Source: Bacteroidia bacterium (GTDB lineage Bacteria; Bacteroidota; Bacteroidia; SpSt-205). From it: a stretch of 64,000 nt of DNA. Each line of letters begins with the position of its first letter. The stretch's first letter is position 1. The stretch spans positions 183,547-247,546 of the forward strand of contig JAOAHZ010000001.1 in assembly GCA_026414975.1 (NCBI GenBank), in the 5' to 3' direction. Shown here in pieces: positions 26,334 to 35,166 of the stretch. The notes below the pieces were generated by a model. The model was not told the origin of the DNA. It ran no database searches and saw nothing but the letters and a program-made list of their open reading frames with translations. A program made the position numbers and the translations under genes.

Positions 26334-27518
26334 TCAATCTGAGGGCGACTCACGAAGAATCTGAGTTAACTTCACTATATCACAGCAGGTCTCAACCGCT
26401 TCTTGCTGAGGAAGGGATGCCCCTTCCAGAGCGTATCGGATCCACCTGCGAATGCAAGGAATCTGCCGCTCCCAGTAAAGAGCTTTTGCTGCTCGCTGCG
26501 CGCCCTCTATCCAACAGTCGTAAGAACGAGGCGAAGCAGCTACCCTCTGAAGAGCATCGGCGATTACCCTCGGTTTCCATGAATCTACTATCGTACCACA
26601 CCCGTAATAGCGAACGATCCTCTGTATCAAGGGAGCTTCTCCTGCCAAGACAGGAATGCCTTGCTGCAGGTAATCAAATAGCTTATTTGGCAGAGCATAG
26701 CTATGATTGAGCCCGTGGGGTAGCTCTCCACAGACTCCTAATGTAGCTTGTCTTGTATACCCCTCTAATACCTCAAAGGGCACCATCCCAAGAAAGCGTA
26801 CCCGTCCCTCTAAGTGCTGCTGCTTCACAAGTTTTTCTAAGTGCCTCCTTAGGGGTCCGTCCCCTGCTATCCACAGCTTCCAGTCCTCAGCGTAGCTTAG
26901 GGACAGTATGAGTTCCTCTAGTCCTCTGTGAGGATGGAGCATCCCCTGATACAGAAGAAGCCTATTCTCCAACCTCGGGCGGGCAAAGCCACAGCGGCGC
27001 AGAGGGAGGTTATAGACAAGCCATACATTCCTACTGTACTTGCGCTGGAAGTACTCAGCGATGGGAGGACTGACCGTAATAATGTATCTGACCCGAGGAT
27101 ATAGAAACCGCTCAAGGGTCTCCCATATTTTGCGAACAACTGGACGATGAATAAGGAAGGGGGTCTGGGTAAACAACTCCCGGCTATCTAGCAGAAGCAC
27201 CTTACGGCGAAGCCGAGCCGCCAGCCATGTGCCCGGCAGCGCTGCCAAATCATTTGCGATGACAGCCTCCCACTCAAGCTTAAAGAGAAGGTGAAAAAAG
27301 AGTCTTAGGTTTGCTAATAGAAAGTATAGAGGTCCTCCCCTCACAGGAACCCAGAGACGCCGAACACGATAGGGTCTGCTTTCTAACCCGCCTTTTTTGC
27401 CAGGAGCTGTGATTCCCACGACTTCTGTATCACCCAGCTCCATCGTAGAAAGAGCCATCTTGTGAAGACGCTGATCATATATCACATTGTGGAGAATACA
27501 GTGGATAAGCCGAGGCAT
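26334..27518 (-). CDS. Family 4-type glycosyltransferase
   Basis: A GT-B fold enzyme of 394 residues. The C-terminal half has LLYQGMLHPHRGLEELI and WKLWIAGDGPLRRHLEKLV. FLGMVPFEVLEGYTRQATLGVC and NKLFDYLQQGIPVLAGEAP follow, which are standard GT4 elements. The donor and acceptor are unknown; an LPS or exopolysaccharide role is likely. I start at the ATG at 27518 (MPRLIHC), downstream of a perfect -7 box. An ORF extension to 27611 would begin upstream of that box. Confidence 0.82.
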   Translation of the reverse strand: MPRLIHCILHNVIYDQRLHKMALSTMELGDTEVVGITAPGKKGGLESRPYRVRRLWVPVRGGPLYFLLANLRLFFHLLFKLEWEAVIANDLAALPGTWLAARLRRKVLLLDSRELFTQTPFLIHRPVVRKIWETLERFLYPRVRYIITVSPPIAEYFQRKYSRNVWLVYNLPLRRCGFARPRLENRLLLYQGMLHPHRGLEELILSLSYAEDWKLWIAGDGPLRRHLEKLVKQQHLEGRVRFLGMVPFEVLEGYTRQATLGVCGELPHGLNHSYALPNKLFDYLQQGIPVLAGEAPLIQRIVRYYGCGTIVDSWKPRVIADALQRVAASPRSYDCWIEGAQRAAKALYWERQIPCIRRWIRYALEGASLPQQEAVETCCDIVKLTQILRESPSD

Positions 27519-27549
27519 AAGTGAGGGAAACCCAAGTAAAAGCTCCTCA

Positions 27550-27557
27550 CAAAGGTA
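27550..27557 (-). promoter_or_regulatory. -7 box of the GT4 gene (TACCTTTG)
   Basis: This perfect box on the minus strand lies 31 nt before the ATG at 27518. It is one of the few genes here with a predicted leader of more than 20 nt. Confidence 0.6.
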
Positions 27558-27669
27558 GATAGGGTGGACCCATCTCCCTGTTCCTAAGCCGTATTTGCAA
27601 ACCTTTCCCAAAGCCTATCCACAAGGAACCTCCTAACTCATTATCCTGTGCATCAGTCGCTTTTTTTGT

Positions 27670-27677
27670 TACCTTAG
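27670..27677 (+). promoter_or_regulatory. -7 box of nadA-thiL (TACCTTAG)
   Basis: A one-mismatch box (TTAG for TTTG) ends 4 nt before the nadA ATG at 27682. The conserved spacing supports it despite the mismatch. Confidence 0.55.
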
Positions 27678-27681
27678 AACT

Positions 27682-28719
27682 ATGCTCCACATATCCACAC
27701 CCTTGCCATCAAAGGAGGAAGTACATAAGATGGTACTGGAATGGGGATACGTGCCTATACAGCCTCCTGCTGGCATAGACCTTTTTGCGGAGATAGAGCG
27801 ACTCAAAAGGGCAAAAAACGCTGTTTTGTTGGCTCACTACTATCAAGATGCGGACATTCAAGATATAGCAGACTTTGTTGGAGATAGCCTTGGGCTCTCT
27901 CAGAAAGCGGCTGAAACGAATGCCGATATGATTGTGTTTGCAGGCGTGCACTTCATGGCGGAAACGGCAAAAATTCTCAATCCTACTAAGAAGGTAGTAA
28001 TCCCTGATCTAAATGCCGGCTGCTCTCTCTCAGACAGTTGTCCACCTGAGGCTTTCGCTGCATTCAAGGCGAAGTACCCCGATCATAAAGTTGTCAGTTA
28101 CATCAACACCTCTGCTGCTATCAAGGCAATGAGCGATATCATTGTAACCTCTTCTAATGCAGTGCCCATCGTGGGGGCTCTGCCCTCAGACTGGAAGATA
28201 ATCTTTGCTCCTGATAAGAACCTTGGGTTATATGTCATGCGGAAGACGGGTCGGGAAATGCTGCTTTGGGAGGGAGTCTGTATGGTACATACTATCTTCT
28301 CTCATCAGAAGATACGGGCTTTGCGTCTTCAGTATCCAGACGCAGAGCTTATCGCTCATCCTGAGTGTGAGCCGGCTATTTTGGAGCAGGCGGACTTCAT
28401 TGGCTCTACGACGGCTTTATTGAACTATGTTATTCAATCTCCGAGAAGTCGCTTTATTGTAGCTACTGAGTCGGGCATACTCCATCAGATGCGTAAGGCA
28501 GCTCCGAGTAAGGAACTTATTCAAGCTCCAGCTGAGTACTCTTGTAGCTGCAATACCTGTCCTCACATGAAGCTGAACACTTTAGAGAAAATCTACAACG
28601 CTTTGCTCTACGAAGCTCCTGAGGTAACCCTCTCGGTGGATATCATGGAAAAAGCGCGCCGTCCTATAGAACAGATGCTGGAGCTGAGCCGGGATTTAGG
28701 ACTGCTCTCTAAAGGATGA
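27682..28719 (+). CDS. nadA: Quinolinate synthase NadA
   Basis: NadA condenses iminoaspartate with dihydroxyacetone phosphate to quinolinate, the first committed step of NAD synthesis, using a [4Fe-4S] cluster. The 345-residue protein has [20 protein letters not shown], the cluster Cys in AGCSLSDSC and in [10 protein letters not shown] third Cys group is [10 protein letters not shown] near the end. nadB and nadC are not in the window. The stop overlaps the thiL start by 4 nt. Confidence 0.96.
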   Translation: MLHISTPLPSKEEVHKMVLEWGYVPIQPPAGIDLFAEIERLKRAKNAVLLAHYYQDADIQDIADFVGDSLGLSQKAAETNADMIVFAGVHFMAETAKILNPTKKVVIPDLNAGCSLSDSCPPEAFAAFKAKYPDHKVVSYINTSAAIKAMSDIIVTSSNAVPIVGALPSDWKIIFAPDKNLGLYVMRKTGREMLLWEGVCMVHTIFSHQKIRALRLQYPDAELIAHPECEPAILEQADFIGSTTALLNYVIQSPRSRFIVATESGILHQMRKAAPSKELIQAPAEYSCSCNTCPHMKLNTLEKIYNALLYEAPEVTLSVDIMEKARRPIEQMLELSRDLGLLSKG

Positions 28720-29759
28720 GAGAGGCTGAGCTAATTGCCGCTATATCTGCCCAGCTTAGGGGTCAGCATGAGCTTCTCGTCCAGGGAATAGGTGATGATG
28801 CTGCCGTATGGGTATGGGACGAGAAGTACTATGGGCTTACTTCGGTAGATATCTTGCACGAGCATTGGGATTTTGATAGAGTGTATCATGCTCCTCTTTA
28901 CATAGGGTATAAGGCAGCGACATCGGCTATCAGCGACATATGCGCGATGAATGGGCAGCCTCTCTTTTTACTTGTATCTGTTGGTCTTCCGAAGGGGCTT
29001 GCTGCCTCCTATTTAGAAGACCTCTATAGGGGCTTGCGCCGTGTGGAAGATAAATACGGGGTGGTAGTAGCGGGAGGGGACATTTCGGCTGCCCGCGATC
29101 TCTGGATCAGCGTTACTGTGATAGGGCGGGTAGAGCGAGAACGCATATGCTACCGTAAGGGAGCCTCTCCCAATCAGCTTGTTTGTGTTACAGGCGACTT
29201 AGGTGGGGCTTATGCAGGGCTCAAGATTCTGCAGAGGGAAAAAGCTGTATTCTTGCAGAATCCTGCGGTTCAGCCTGACGTGTCCGGCTTCACTTACATT
29301 GTAAGCCGTCAGCTCAAGCCCGAGGCTCGGTGTGATATAGTGGCACGCTTGAGGGAACTGGATGTGCAGCCTACGAGTATGATAGACCTCTCTGATGGAT
29401 TAGCAGCTGGTCTTCACGCACTGGCTAAAGCTTCGGGGTATGGGATGCATGTATATCTGGATCGTCTGCCCTTTCATGAGCAGACGCAGAGAGTAGCTGA
29501 GCTATATGGTATGCCTCTGACAGCTTTTCTCCTATATGGTGGCGAAGAGTATGAGCTTCTCTTCACGATCCCTCTTTCCTCCTACGACAAGATTAGAAAG
29601 GCCCCTCAGATACACGTGATAGGGTATGTGCGCTCAGATACGCGGCAGGTTTTGTTAGAGGACCCCTTAGGCGCTGTGCAACCTATTCAGGAGCTGAGCT
29701 GGGATAGTTCCAAGGCTGAATACTCAAGTGAGGGGGCACCGAAAGAGAATCCTTCTTAG
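28716..29759 (+). CDS. thiL: Thiamine-monophosphate kinase
   Basis: ThiL phosphorylates thiamine monophosphate to the active diphosphate. The 347-residue protein has [11 protein letters not shown] near the N-terminus, [10 protein letters not shown] and AVAGGDIS-like GGD elements ([10 protein letters not shown]). [22 protein letters not shown] and [13 protein letters not shown] follow, as in the PurM/ThiL superfamily. It is coupled to nadA by an ATGA overlap, so two cofactor pathways share one operon. Confidence 0.95.
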   Translation: MREAELIAAISAQLRGQHELLVQGIGDDAAVWVWDEKYYGLTSVDILHEHWDFDRVYHAPLYIGYKAATSAISDICAMNGQPLFLLVSVGLPKGLAASYLEDLYRGLRRVEDKYGVVVAGGDISAARDLWISVTVIGRVERERICYRKGASPNQLVCVTGDLGGAYAGLKILQREKAVFLQNPAVQPDVSGFTYIVSRQLKPEARCDIVARLRELDVQPTSMIDLSDGLAAGLHALAKASGYGMHVYLDRLPFHEQTQRVAELYGMPLTAFLLYGGEEYELLFTIPLSSYDKIRKAPQIHVIGYVRSDTRQVLLEDPLGAVQPIQELSWDSSKAEYSSEGAPKENPS

Positions 29760-29868
29760 TCCAGTAGGAGGGCAGAACTACGGACAGCCTTACAGAGGGA
29801 GATTTATCTGCTTTAGGCAAGGGAGTAGGCTTGGTAGTTTTCGTAAAGAATTTGTGTATCTTGCGGGC

Positions 29869-32727
29869 ATGAAACAGCTATCGCTAATAAGGGTGGCTTT
29901 TGCCCTCGTGTGGGCCCAGCAGCCAAATGGACTTCTGGATACGATAACAGATCTCGTGCAGCATCGGGAGTATAAGGTCTTAATGCGAGATGGTGTGCCT
30001 CTCGCTACGAGTGTCAACTTGCCGATATTTTCTGACACAGCCCAAATTGAAGTAGACCTAAACTCGGTTTGGCCTGGATTGGGTCGGCGGCGTATACGCT
30101 TTGCTTATCCAGGAACTCAGTACTTTGTCTATCCTGACCAGCCTGACCCGTATGCTCTACCTGTCATGTTTACACGAACGCCTTATAACAAAGGCGGTAC
30201 AGAGCTTAGCAAAGGTTATGCTCTTTTAGGATACGCAGGTATAGAACAGGATATGCGGGGTCGCTACCGGTCATCGGGTGTATATCTCCCTATGTACAGT
30301 GACAGCTGGGATAAAACCGCCTATGTTCAGCATATAGGCCCAAATGCAGGACATCCCTTAGATATTACCCCGAATAAACAAGCGAACCTGCATGAGGATG
30401 GCTGGGATACATACCAGTGGATTCTGAATGGGCTTCTGTATGACCGCGATGGAGACGGGAACGACGACGCTCTTCGTTGCAATGGAAAGATAGGTATGTT
30501 TGGTGGCTCGGCCTTAGGCAATACCCAGTATCAGCTTGCAGCAGCTCATCGTATAGATCCTAATCTTCCAGGCCTCAAGTGTCTTATGCCCGTTGTGGCT
30601 TCTGGAGAGTTTTATCATAGTGCTGGCCATCATAATGGTGTGTTTCGAGAGCGCTTGATTGACGGGTGGTTACGCGGGCAGGTGGAGTTTTATGGCCGAT
30701 GGGTGGCTGGTCCAGCAAATCCATACGATTCTATCCATACTCTTGCTGACTACGGACCGCAGATTCAGGAACCGATTCAGGCGGCGGAGGCCTGCATAGA
30801 TTTCTGGACGACCATGAATGGCGCTCATTACCCAAATATGCCGGCTCGGGCCGTTATGGATATTAGTCATGCAACCTTGGATGATAATGGAAATCCGCAG
30901 TGGAGAGGCTCGAGAAGCCGCTATGAAAACATACAAGTACCCGTGTATAACCTCACGGGATGGTGGGATATATTCATAGATGGGCAGATTCAGACTTGGC
31001 AATATCTTATGAAATACCTACCCCCCTCGCTCAAGCGGTACCAAAAGATCGTTATAGGTCCTTGGGCTCATCAAACCATAGGGACACGCAGTACGGGTGA
31101 TATGCGGATTTTGCCGGATGGGCGAGACCATCGGTATCCATCAAATGTGATAGAACAGTTCAATGTCCCAGATGTCTCCAGTCTCAATGTTCAAGCGGCT
31201 TCTAGGCTAGTCACCTCTGAGGTCGTAGGATGGTTCCGATACTTTTTAGGAACGCCTACTTTTCAGTTGCCTCCTGATACAGCTTGGCAAAGTGTGGGGA
31301 ATAACATCTTTGTGCGAGTTCCAGCCGATACCTTCCGTGCAGGATTTTACGACTTCTACAACTTTTTGAATGGGACAGCGGGCTTGTCCAACTTTCCCAT
31401 AGAGATTAAGATGGGCGCCTCGGGGACACCTCAGCGGTGGACCATTACCATTCCTGCCACGGGACAGTCTGTCTTTGGTGATACCACGAGGCAGCCTATT
31501 TCTGCACCAAACTATGAGTTTGATGCTACACAGCCCACGGGACGGGCTAATGTGCGCTTTTACGTGGTGGGGCCAGTAGCAGACACGCTAAATCGTCATG
31601 TAGGGAACTATTGGTATAGTACTGATACCTTTCCTTTGCCTAACTTACCTCGTCTACGGCTTTACTTGCATGGAAATGGACGGCTCTCTGAACATCCCCC
31701 CCAATCGGTTGAACCTACAAGGTCTTTCGTAGCCGATCCCGATGATCCTGTCCCTACCCACGGCGGACCCAACATGATCGTGTATACTCCCGACCGGGCG
31801 CGCCTGAGCCAAGGACAAATGGACTTTACAGACCCTCTCTATAGAGGCCTTGTCTTGGATCGTCCCGCTCGCTATACTATAGATGGAAAGAACTACTCCG
31901 ACTTGATCTCGTACGTCTCAGATGCCATTCCCGAATCATTGTGCATAGCTGGCTTTCCCGTAGCCCAGCTCTTTTTAGCTCTTAGGCCACTCTGGGGAGC
32001 TTTTGCTGATTCAGCTAATGGGGACGTAGTGGTGCGAGTCTTAGACGTGTATCCAGATGGGCGTGAGTATTATGTATTTGAGGGAGCTTGTAATGCTCGC
32101 GCTCGGGAATACGCTGAGAGCTGGGCCGATGGACGAGAAGATACCTCCAAACCTTGGTACAATCTCGTCTCGGACAGCGTGTATAAATGGCGATTTCGCA
32201 TGCTGCCTATAGCCTACTGCTGGGGGAAAGGGCATCGTATCAAGGTCCTCATCAGTGCTACCAACTATCCCCGCTACCAACCTTGTCCAAATGTGCCGCT
32301 CATGCCTTATGAGTTTTATCGTCGGCGTCCGTTTGATAACACACCCTATCTGTTCCGTGGCGTACCGATGCTGCCCCGCCGCAATCTTCAAACGATTTAT
32401 TCTGCTCCTGATAAGCATTCCTACATAGAGCTACCTGTCTTGGGGGGACGCTTCGTTTCAAGCCTAACCATAGGAGAGCCAGACAAACTACCTCAAGCTA
32501 TACTCTATCCTAATCCGGCCGGTGAGTACGCTGTTGCAGAAGTAGACTCCCCTGGTGCCTACACCATAGAGGTCTTTACGCTCGCAGGACAGCGTATATT
32601 TTTGGCTTCGTTTGCTCAAAGAATTGCCCTCCCGACTTCGCAGTGGAGCCCAGGTGTGTATATGGTGCGTATAGGGTCGGAGTCAGGCGTTATTCTCGGT
32701 ACCCACAAACTTGTGGTAGGGTGGTAA
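29869..32727 (+). CDS. Secreted CocE/NonD (S15)-family hydrolase with T9SS sorting domain
   Basis: The ATG at 29869 opens a signal peptide (MKQLSLIRVAFALVWAQ), so I reject an upstream start at 29728. The 952-residue protein has MFTRTPYNKGG and GIEQDMRGRYRSSG. Its probable nucleophile Ser sits in GMFGGSALGNTQ, and YNLTGWWDIFIDGQ is typical of CocE/NonD hydrolases (X-Pro dipeptidyl-peptidase or acyl-ester hydrolase type). The last 80 residues form a T9SS C-terminal domain (LYPNPAGEYAVAEVD to GVYMVRI), predicting export to the surface or medium. An imperfect TATCTTGC lies 4 nt upstream. Confidence 0.85.
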   Translation: MKQLSLIRVAFALVWAQQPNGLLDTITDLVQHREYKVLMRDGVPLATSVNLPIFSDTAQIEVDLNSVWPGLGRRRIRFAYPGTQYFVYPDQPDPYALPVMFTRTPYNKGGTELSKGYALLGYAGIEQDMRGRYRSSGVYLPMYSDSWDKTAYVQHIGPNAGHPLDITPNKQANLHEDGWDTYQWILNGLLYDRDGDGNDDALRCNGKIGMFGGSALGNTQYQLAAAHRIDPNLPGLKCLMPVVASGEFYHSAGHHNGVFRERLIDGWLRGQVEFYGRWVAGPANPYDSIHTLADYGPQIQEPIQAAEACIDFWTTMNGAHYPNMPARAVMDISHATLDDNGNPQWRGSRSRYENIQVPVYNLTGWWDIFIDGQIQTWQYLMKYLPPSLKRYQKIVIGPWAHQTIGTRSTGDMRILPDGRDHRYPSNVIEQFNVPDVSSLNVQAASRLVTSEVVGWFRYFLGTPTFQLPPDTAWQSVGNNIFVRVPADTFRAGFYDFYNFLNGTAGLSNFPIEIKMGASGTPQRWTITIPATGQSVFGDTTRQPISAPNYEFDATQPTGRANVRFYVVGPVADTLNRHVGNYWYSTDTFPLPNLPRLRLYLHGNGRLSEHPPQSVEPTRSFVADPDDPVPTHGGPNMIVYTPDRARLSQGQMDFTDPLYRGLVLDRPARYTIDGKNYSDLISYVSDAIPESLCIAGFPVAQLFLALRPLWGAFADSANGDVVVRVLDVYPDGREYYVFEGACNARAREYAESWADGREDTSKPWYNLVSDSVYKWRFRMLPIAYCWGKGHRIKVLISATNYPRYQPCPNVPLMPYEFYRRRPFDNTPYLFRGVPMLPRRNLQTIYSAPDKHSYIELPVLGGRFVSSLTIGEPDKLPQAILYPNPAGEYAVAEVDSPGAYTIEVFTLAGQRIFLASFAQRIALPTSQWSPGVYMVRIGSESGVILGTHKLVVGW

Positions 32728-33093
32728 AACGGTCAGGGAATGGGGGGCTTGCGTGGAAAGTCGTGAGTTCTGAAAGTCCTTTGCGGTCCAGGAAGCGGGG
32801 GGTCTGAGGGTTTTCGGGCCTATTGGGTGGGCGCGGGGCGGCAGCTACCTCAGGTAGCTGCCGCCCCGCGCCCCTGACCTATAACCGTACAGCCTTAGAG
32901 GATACGGAGGATTCCGGGGATGAAAGGCATCTCTCAGACTAAAATCTCCTGCTTCATAGAGAACCCAACCGACTCTCTATCCAGTCTAAGAGCTCTTCTG
33001 GGCACCGATAGGCATCGCAGGCCTGACTTTCTGAGAAGGCGATCTAGTTATTAGGCTTGCATTCAGCCCTCGGGTAGACTGGGCCTCCCAAGT
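32728..33093. other. 366-bp intergenic region between convergent genes, containing a structured block
   Basis: The gap lies between the plus-strand S15-type peptidase and the minus-strand glycosyltransferase. It holds the 8-bp arms GGTCAGGG (32731-32738) and CCCTGACC (32872-32879), which could close a block of about 149 nt ending in the perfect palindrome. I see no ORF, tRNA or recognised RNA family in it. The block begins three bases after the peptidase stop, so it may act as a 3' end structure. Confidence 0.4.
32829..32873. repeat. 45-bp GC-rich perfect palindrome
   Basis: Two 22-base arms are exact reverse complements around a single central C (32851). The left arm runs GGGCGCGGGGCGG then CAGCTACCT. 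There is no T-tract on either side, so a classical intrinsic terminator is not supported, though a bidirectional termination role between convergent genes is possible. An assembly artefact from a folded read is the other explanation. Confidence 0.85.
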
Positions 33094-33903
33094 CTAACTC
33101 TTAGAAGACACCGCATCATGTAGCAAAGGTATAGACGGCCGATGGGCTTTTCGGCGATCTAAGAGATAGGCCAGATGAATCTCACGCAAGATGTAGAACA
33201 TAGACCCGATAAAAGCTATGCTTACGCCCCGCCAGCCTAATCGCCAACCTCCCTTGACGAATAGACTCTTGATGAAGCGAAAGCTGAAGCGGAGAAACCC
33301 CCGAATCCAGCTGGGTTTACGTCCTGCTTTGTACAAGGCTTCTGCTTGAAGCCGAGCGTATTGGCTTGTGCGGAGGAGATTCTCTTCGGGAGTGTTGTAG
33401 GTGTAGTGCCACAGCTCTCCATGTAGGGTGTAGATTTTGGCAGTAGGGGGCAGCAGCAGTTTTTCGTGGACGGGGTCTTCACTCCATCGGGCTATATCGC
33501 GCTGAAAGAGGCGAATCTTCCAGTCAGGGTACCAGTCCCCCGAGCGAATCTCGGCGCCGCAGTATATCCCTATCCGAAGCATTCGGTACGCATCGGCTTG
33601 CCACTGCCCTTTTTCCCGGAGAATAGACTGCTGCAGTTCAGGAGATAGGATTTCGTCGGCGTCTACAGAGAGGATGTATCGGCCTCGGGCAAGAGAGTTA
33701 GCGAAGTTTTTCTGACACCCATAGCCGTCAAAAGGGCGTTCATACCATCGAATACCCTCAATGGTATGAGCGATTTCCTTGGTACGGTCCGTAGAACCAC
33801 TATCTACGATGATAATCTCATCGGCTACGCCTTGGAGAGCTCGCAGAGTGAAGAGAAGGTAGCGTTCAGCGTTGTAGGTGATGAGGACTGCAGAGAGCTC
33901 CAT
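33094..33903 (-). CDS. Family 2 glycosyltransferase (WaaE/KdtX-like)
   Basis: A 269-residue GT-A enzyme with ELSAVLITYNAERYLLFTLRAL, the acidic IIIVDSGSTDRT motif and ILSVDADEIL. The pattern WYPDWKIRLFQRD and the following EDPVHEKL match LPS-core transferases of the WaaE/KdtX type. Its ATG at 33903 overlaps the ABC permease stop (TGATG), so the long N-terminal extension read from 34059 is not real. It fits the LPS context of lptC and hldD, though the sugar is unknown. Confidence 0.85.
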   Translation of the reverse strand: MELSAVLITYNAERYLLFTLRALQGVADEIIIVDSGSTDRTKEIAHTIEGIRWYERPFDGYGCQKNFANSLARGRYILSVDADEILSPELQQSILREKGQWQADAYRMLRIGIYCGAEIRSGDWYPDWKIRLFQRDIARWSEDPVHEKLLLPPTAKIYTLHGELWHYTYNTPEENLLRTSQYARLQAEALYKAGRKPSWIRGFLRFSFRFIKSLFVKGGWRLGWRGVSIAFIGSMFYILREIHLAYLLDRRKAHRPSIPLLHDAVSSKS

Positions 33904-35141
33904 CAGTAGGTACTTCGGATAGCTTCTATGGGATGGAGACGAGCAGCGCTCCAAGCCGGAGCCAGAGCACTTAAGAGTCCTACGGTTACAGTAACCCCTA
34001 CGCTCCAAAGTAAGTCTTGCGGGGCTATGGCTAAAGAAAGCCCCTCTTTCGCTGCCCACTCAGATAGAGCCATGGTTAGAGTGCTTGTTAGGCCTAAGCC
34101 TACTATTCCGCCAATGCCTGTTAGCAGAACGCCCTCTATCAGAAAAAGCCCAAGAATGAATGACTGCGGGGCTCCCATAGCGCGCTGAATCCCAATCTCT
34201 CCCCGACGCTCTCTTACAGCTACATATAAGATATTCGCAACGCCAAATCCCCCAACCAGCAGGGCAAAGCCAGCAATGAATAATCCCACGGTTGCTACAT
34301 ACCCAGAGACTTGGCGCACTTGGTCAAGGAGAGCGTCCTGTCTGTTGATGGAGAAGTTATCGGGCACCCGGGGAGGCAGATGGCGGGTCTGGCGGAGTAT
34401 CCCTCGCACTCGTAGTTCTAAAAGGTCTATGGGCAGAGCTTCAGGGTTTTTAGCCCGAACAAGTATGGTTCTATCCCCTTGAAATCGTTCTAAACCGCGT
34501 AACCGATACATAATCGGAAAGGGAATGATCATGGCTTGATCCATGTCTCCACCAAAGCTCCCTTGCATTCGTAGAACACCGATAATCTGAAAGGTCTGTC
34601 CTGAATATCGGAAAGAGAGCCCTACGGCTTCTTCACTGCCCGAGAGAGAACGAGCCAAACGGCTTCCTACGACGGCTAAAGCCAGACCTCGCTTTAGTTC
34701 CTCCCTCGTAAAAAATCGTCCTGACCGCAGCTCTAAGGGAAAGACGGCTTGGAAATCCCCTGTGATACCTATGACGCGGGCTTCCTCTGTGCGATTTTTG
34801 AAGGTAATCTTCTCTAAGGACCGATCATACCGAAGAGCAACCCAAGCTTGATCGCCCAACCCACTTTGGAGAGCTTCATAGTCTACGAGGCTCATTCGGG
34901 GACGGCGGAAATACACACCCCAGTCCTCTGCAGAAAATCGCCATGGCAAATGATGAACATACACGGTAGAAGCCCCCAATCGCTCAAATCGGCCAACGAT
35001 AGAGCGCTCCATAGAGTAGGTGAAAACCCGCACAGAGGATACAGAGAATATACCCACAGCGATCGTGAGAAGGGTGAGCAAAGAGCGGCGTCGGTGGGCA
35101 CTCATATTGCGGACCGCTTGGCGAAAGGCTTCTCCGAACAT
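33903..35141 (-). CDS. ABC transporter permease, MacB/FtsX type
   Basis: A 412-residue permease with the MacB-PCD and FtsX layout. TM1 is near residues 20-40, a large periplasmic domain spans about 50-275, and three C-terminal TM segments follow (FIAGFALLVGGFGVANILYVAV, the FLIEGVLLTGIGGIVGLGL helix, and the VGVTVTVGLLSALAPAWSAA helix). RERRGEIGIQRAMGAP is the cytoplasmic coupling loop. The cognate ATPase and fusion protein are not adjacent. It is transcribed divergently from queA, with overlapping promoters. Confidence 0.87.
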   Translation of the reverse strand: MFGEAFRQAVRNMSAHRRRSLLTLLTIAVGIFSVSSVRVFTYSMERSIVGRFERLGASTVYVHHLPWRFSAEDWGVYFRRPRMSLVDYEALQSGLGDQAWVALRYDRSLEKITFKNRTEEARVIGITGDFQAVFPLELRSGRFFTREELKRGLALAVVGSRLARSLSGSEEAVGLSFRYSGQTFQIIGVLRMQGSFGGDMDQAMIIPFPIMYRLRGLERFQGDRTILVRAKNPEALPIDLLELRVRGILRQTRHLPPRVPDNFSINRQDALLDQVRQVSGYVATVGLFIAGFALLVGGFGVANILYVAVRERRGEIGIQRAMGAPQSFILGLFLIEGVLLTGIGGIVGLGLTSTLTMALSEWAAKEGLSLAIAPQDLLWSVGVTVTVGLLSALAPAWSAARLHPIEAIRSTY

Positions 35142-35143
35142 GG

Positions 35144-35166
35144 TATCTTTGCCACCTACAAAGATA
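35144..35166. promoter_or_regulatory. Face-to-face divergent promoter palindrome, queA / ABC permease
   Basis: The plus strand reads TATCTTTG (35144-35151), a 7-base spacer, then CAAAGATA (35159-35166), i.e. the same box on the minus strand. Each box points into the other, so starts fall at about 35156 (plus) and 35154 (minus). That leaves leaders of about 10 and 12 nt for queA and the permease. The arms are exact. The symmetric arrangement means the two polymerases cannot bind at once. Confidence 0.7.

Noticed and set aside
32731..32879. RNase P or SRP RNA
   Set aside because: A GGAAAGTC-like stretch is present, but the other conserved blocks (3' half of P4, or the GGAAGGAAGC loop) are absent.
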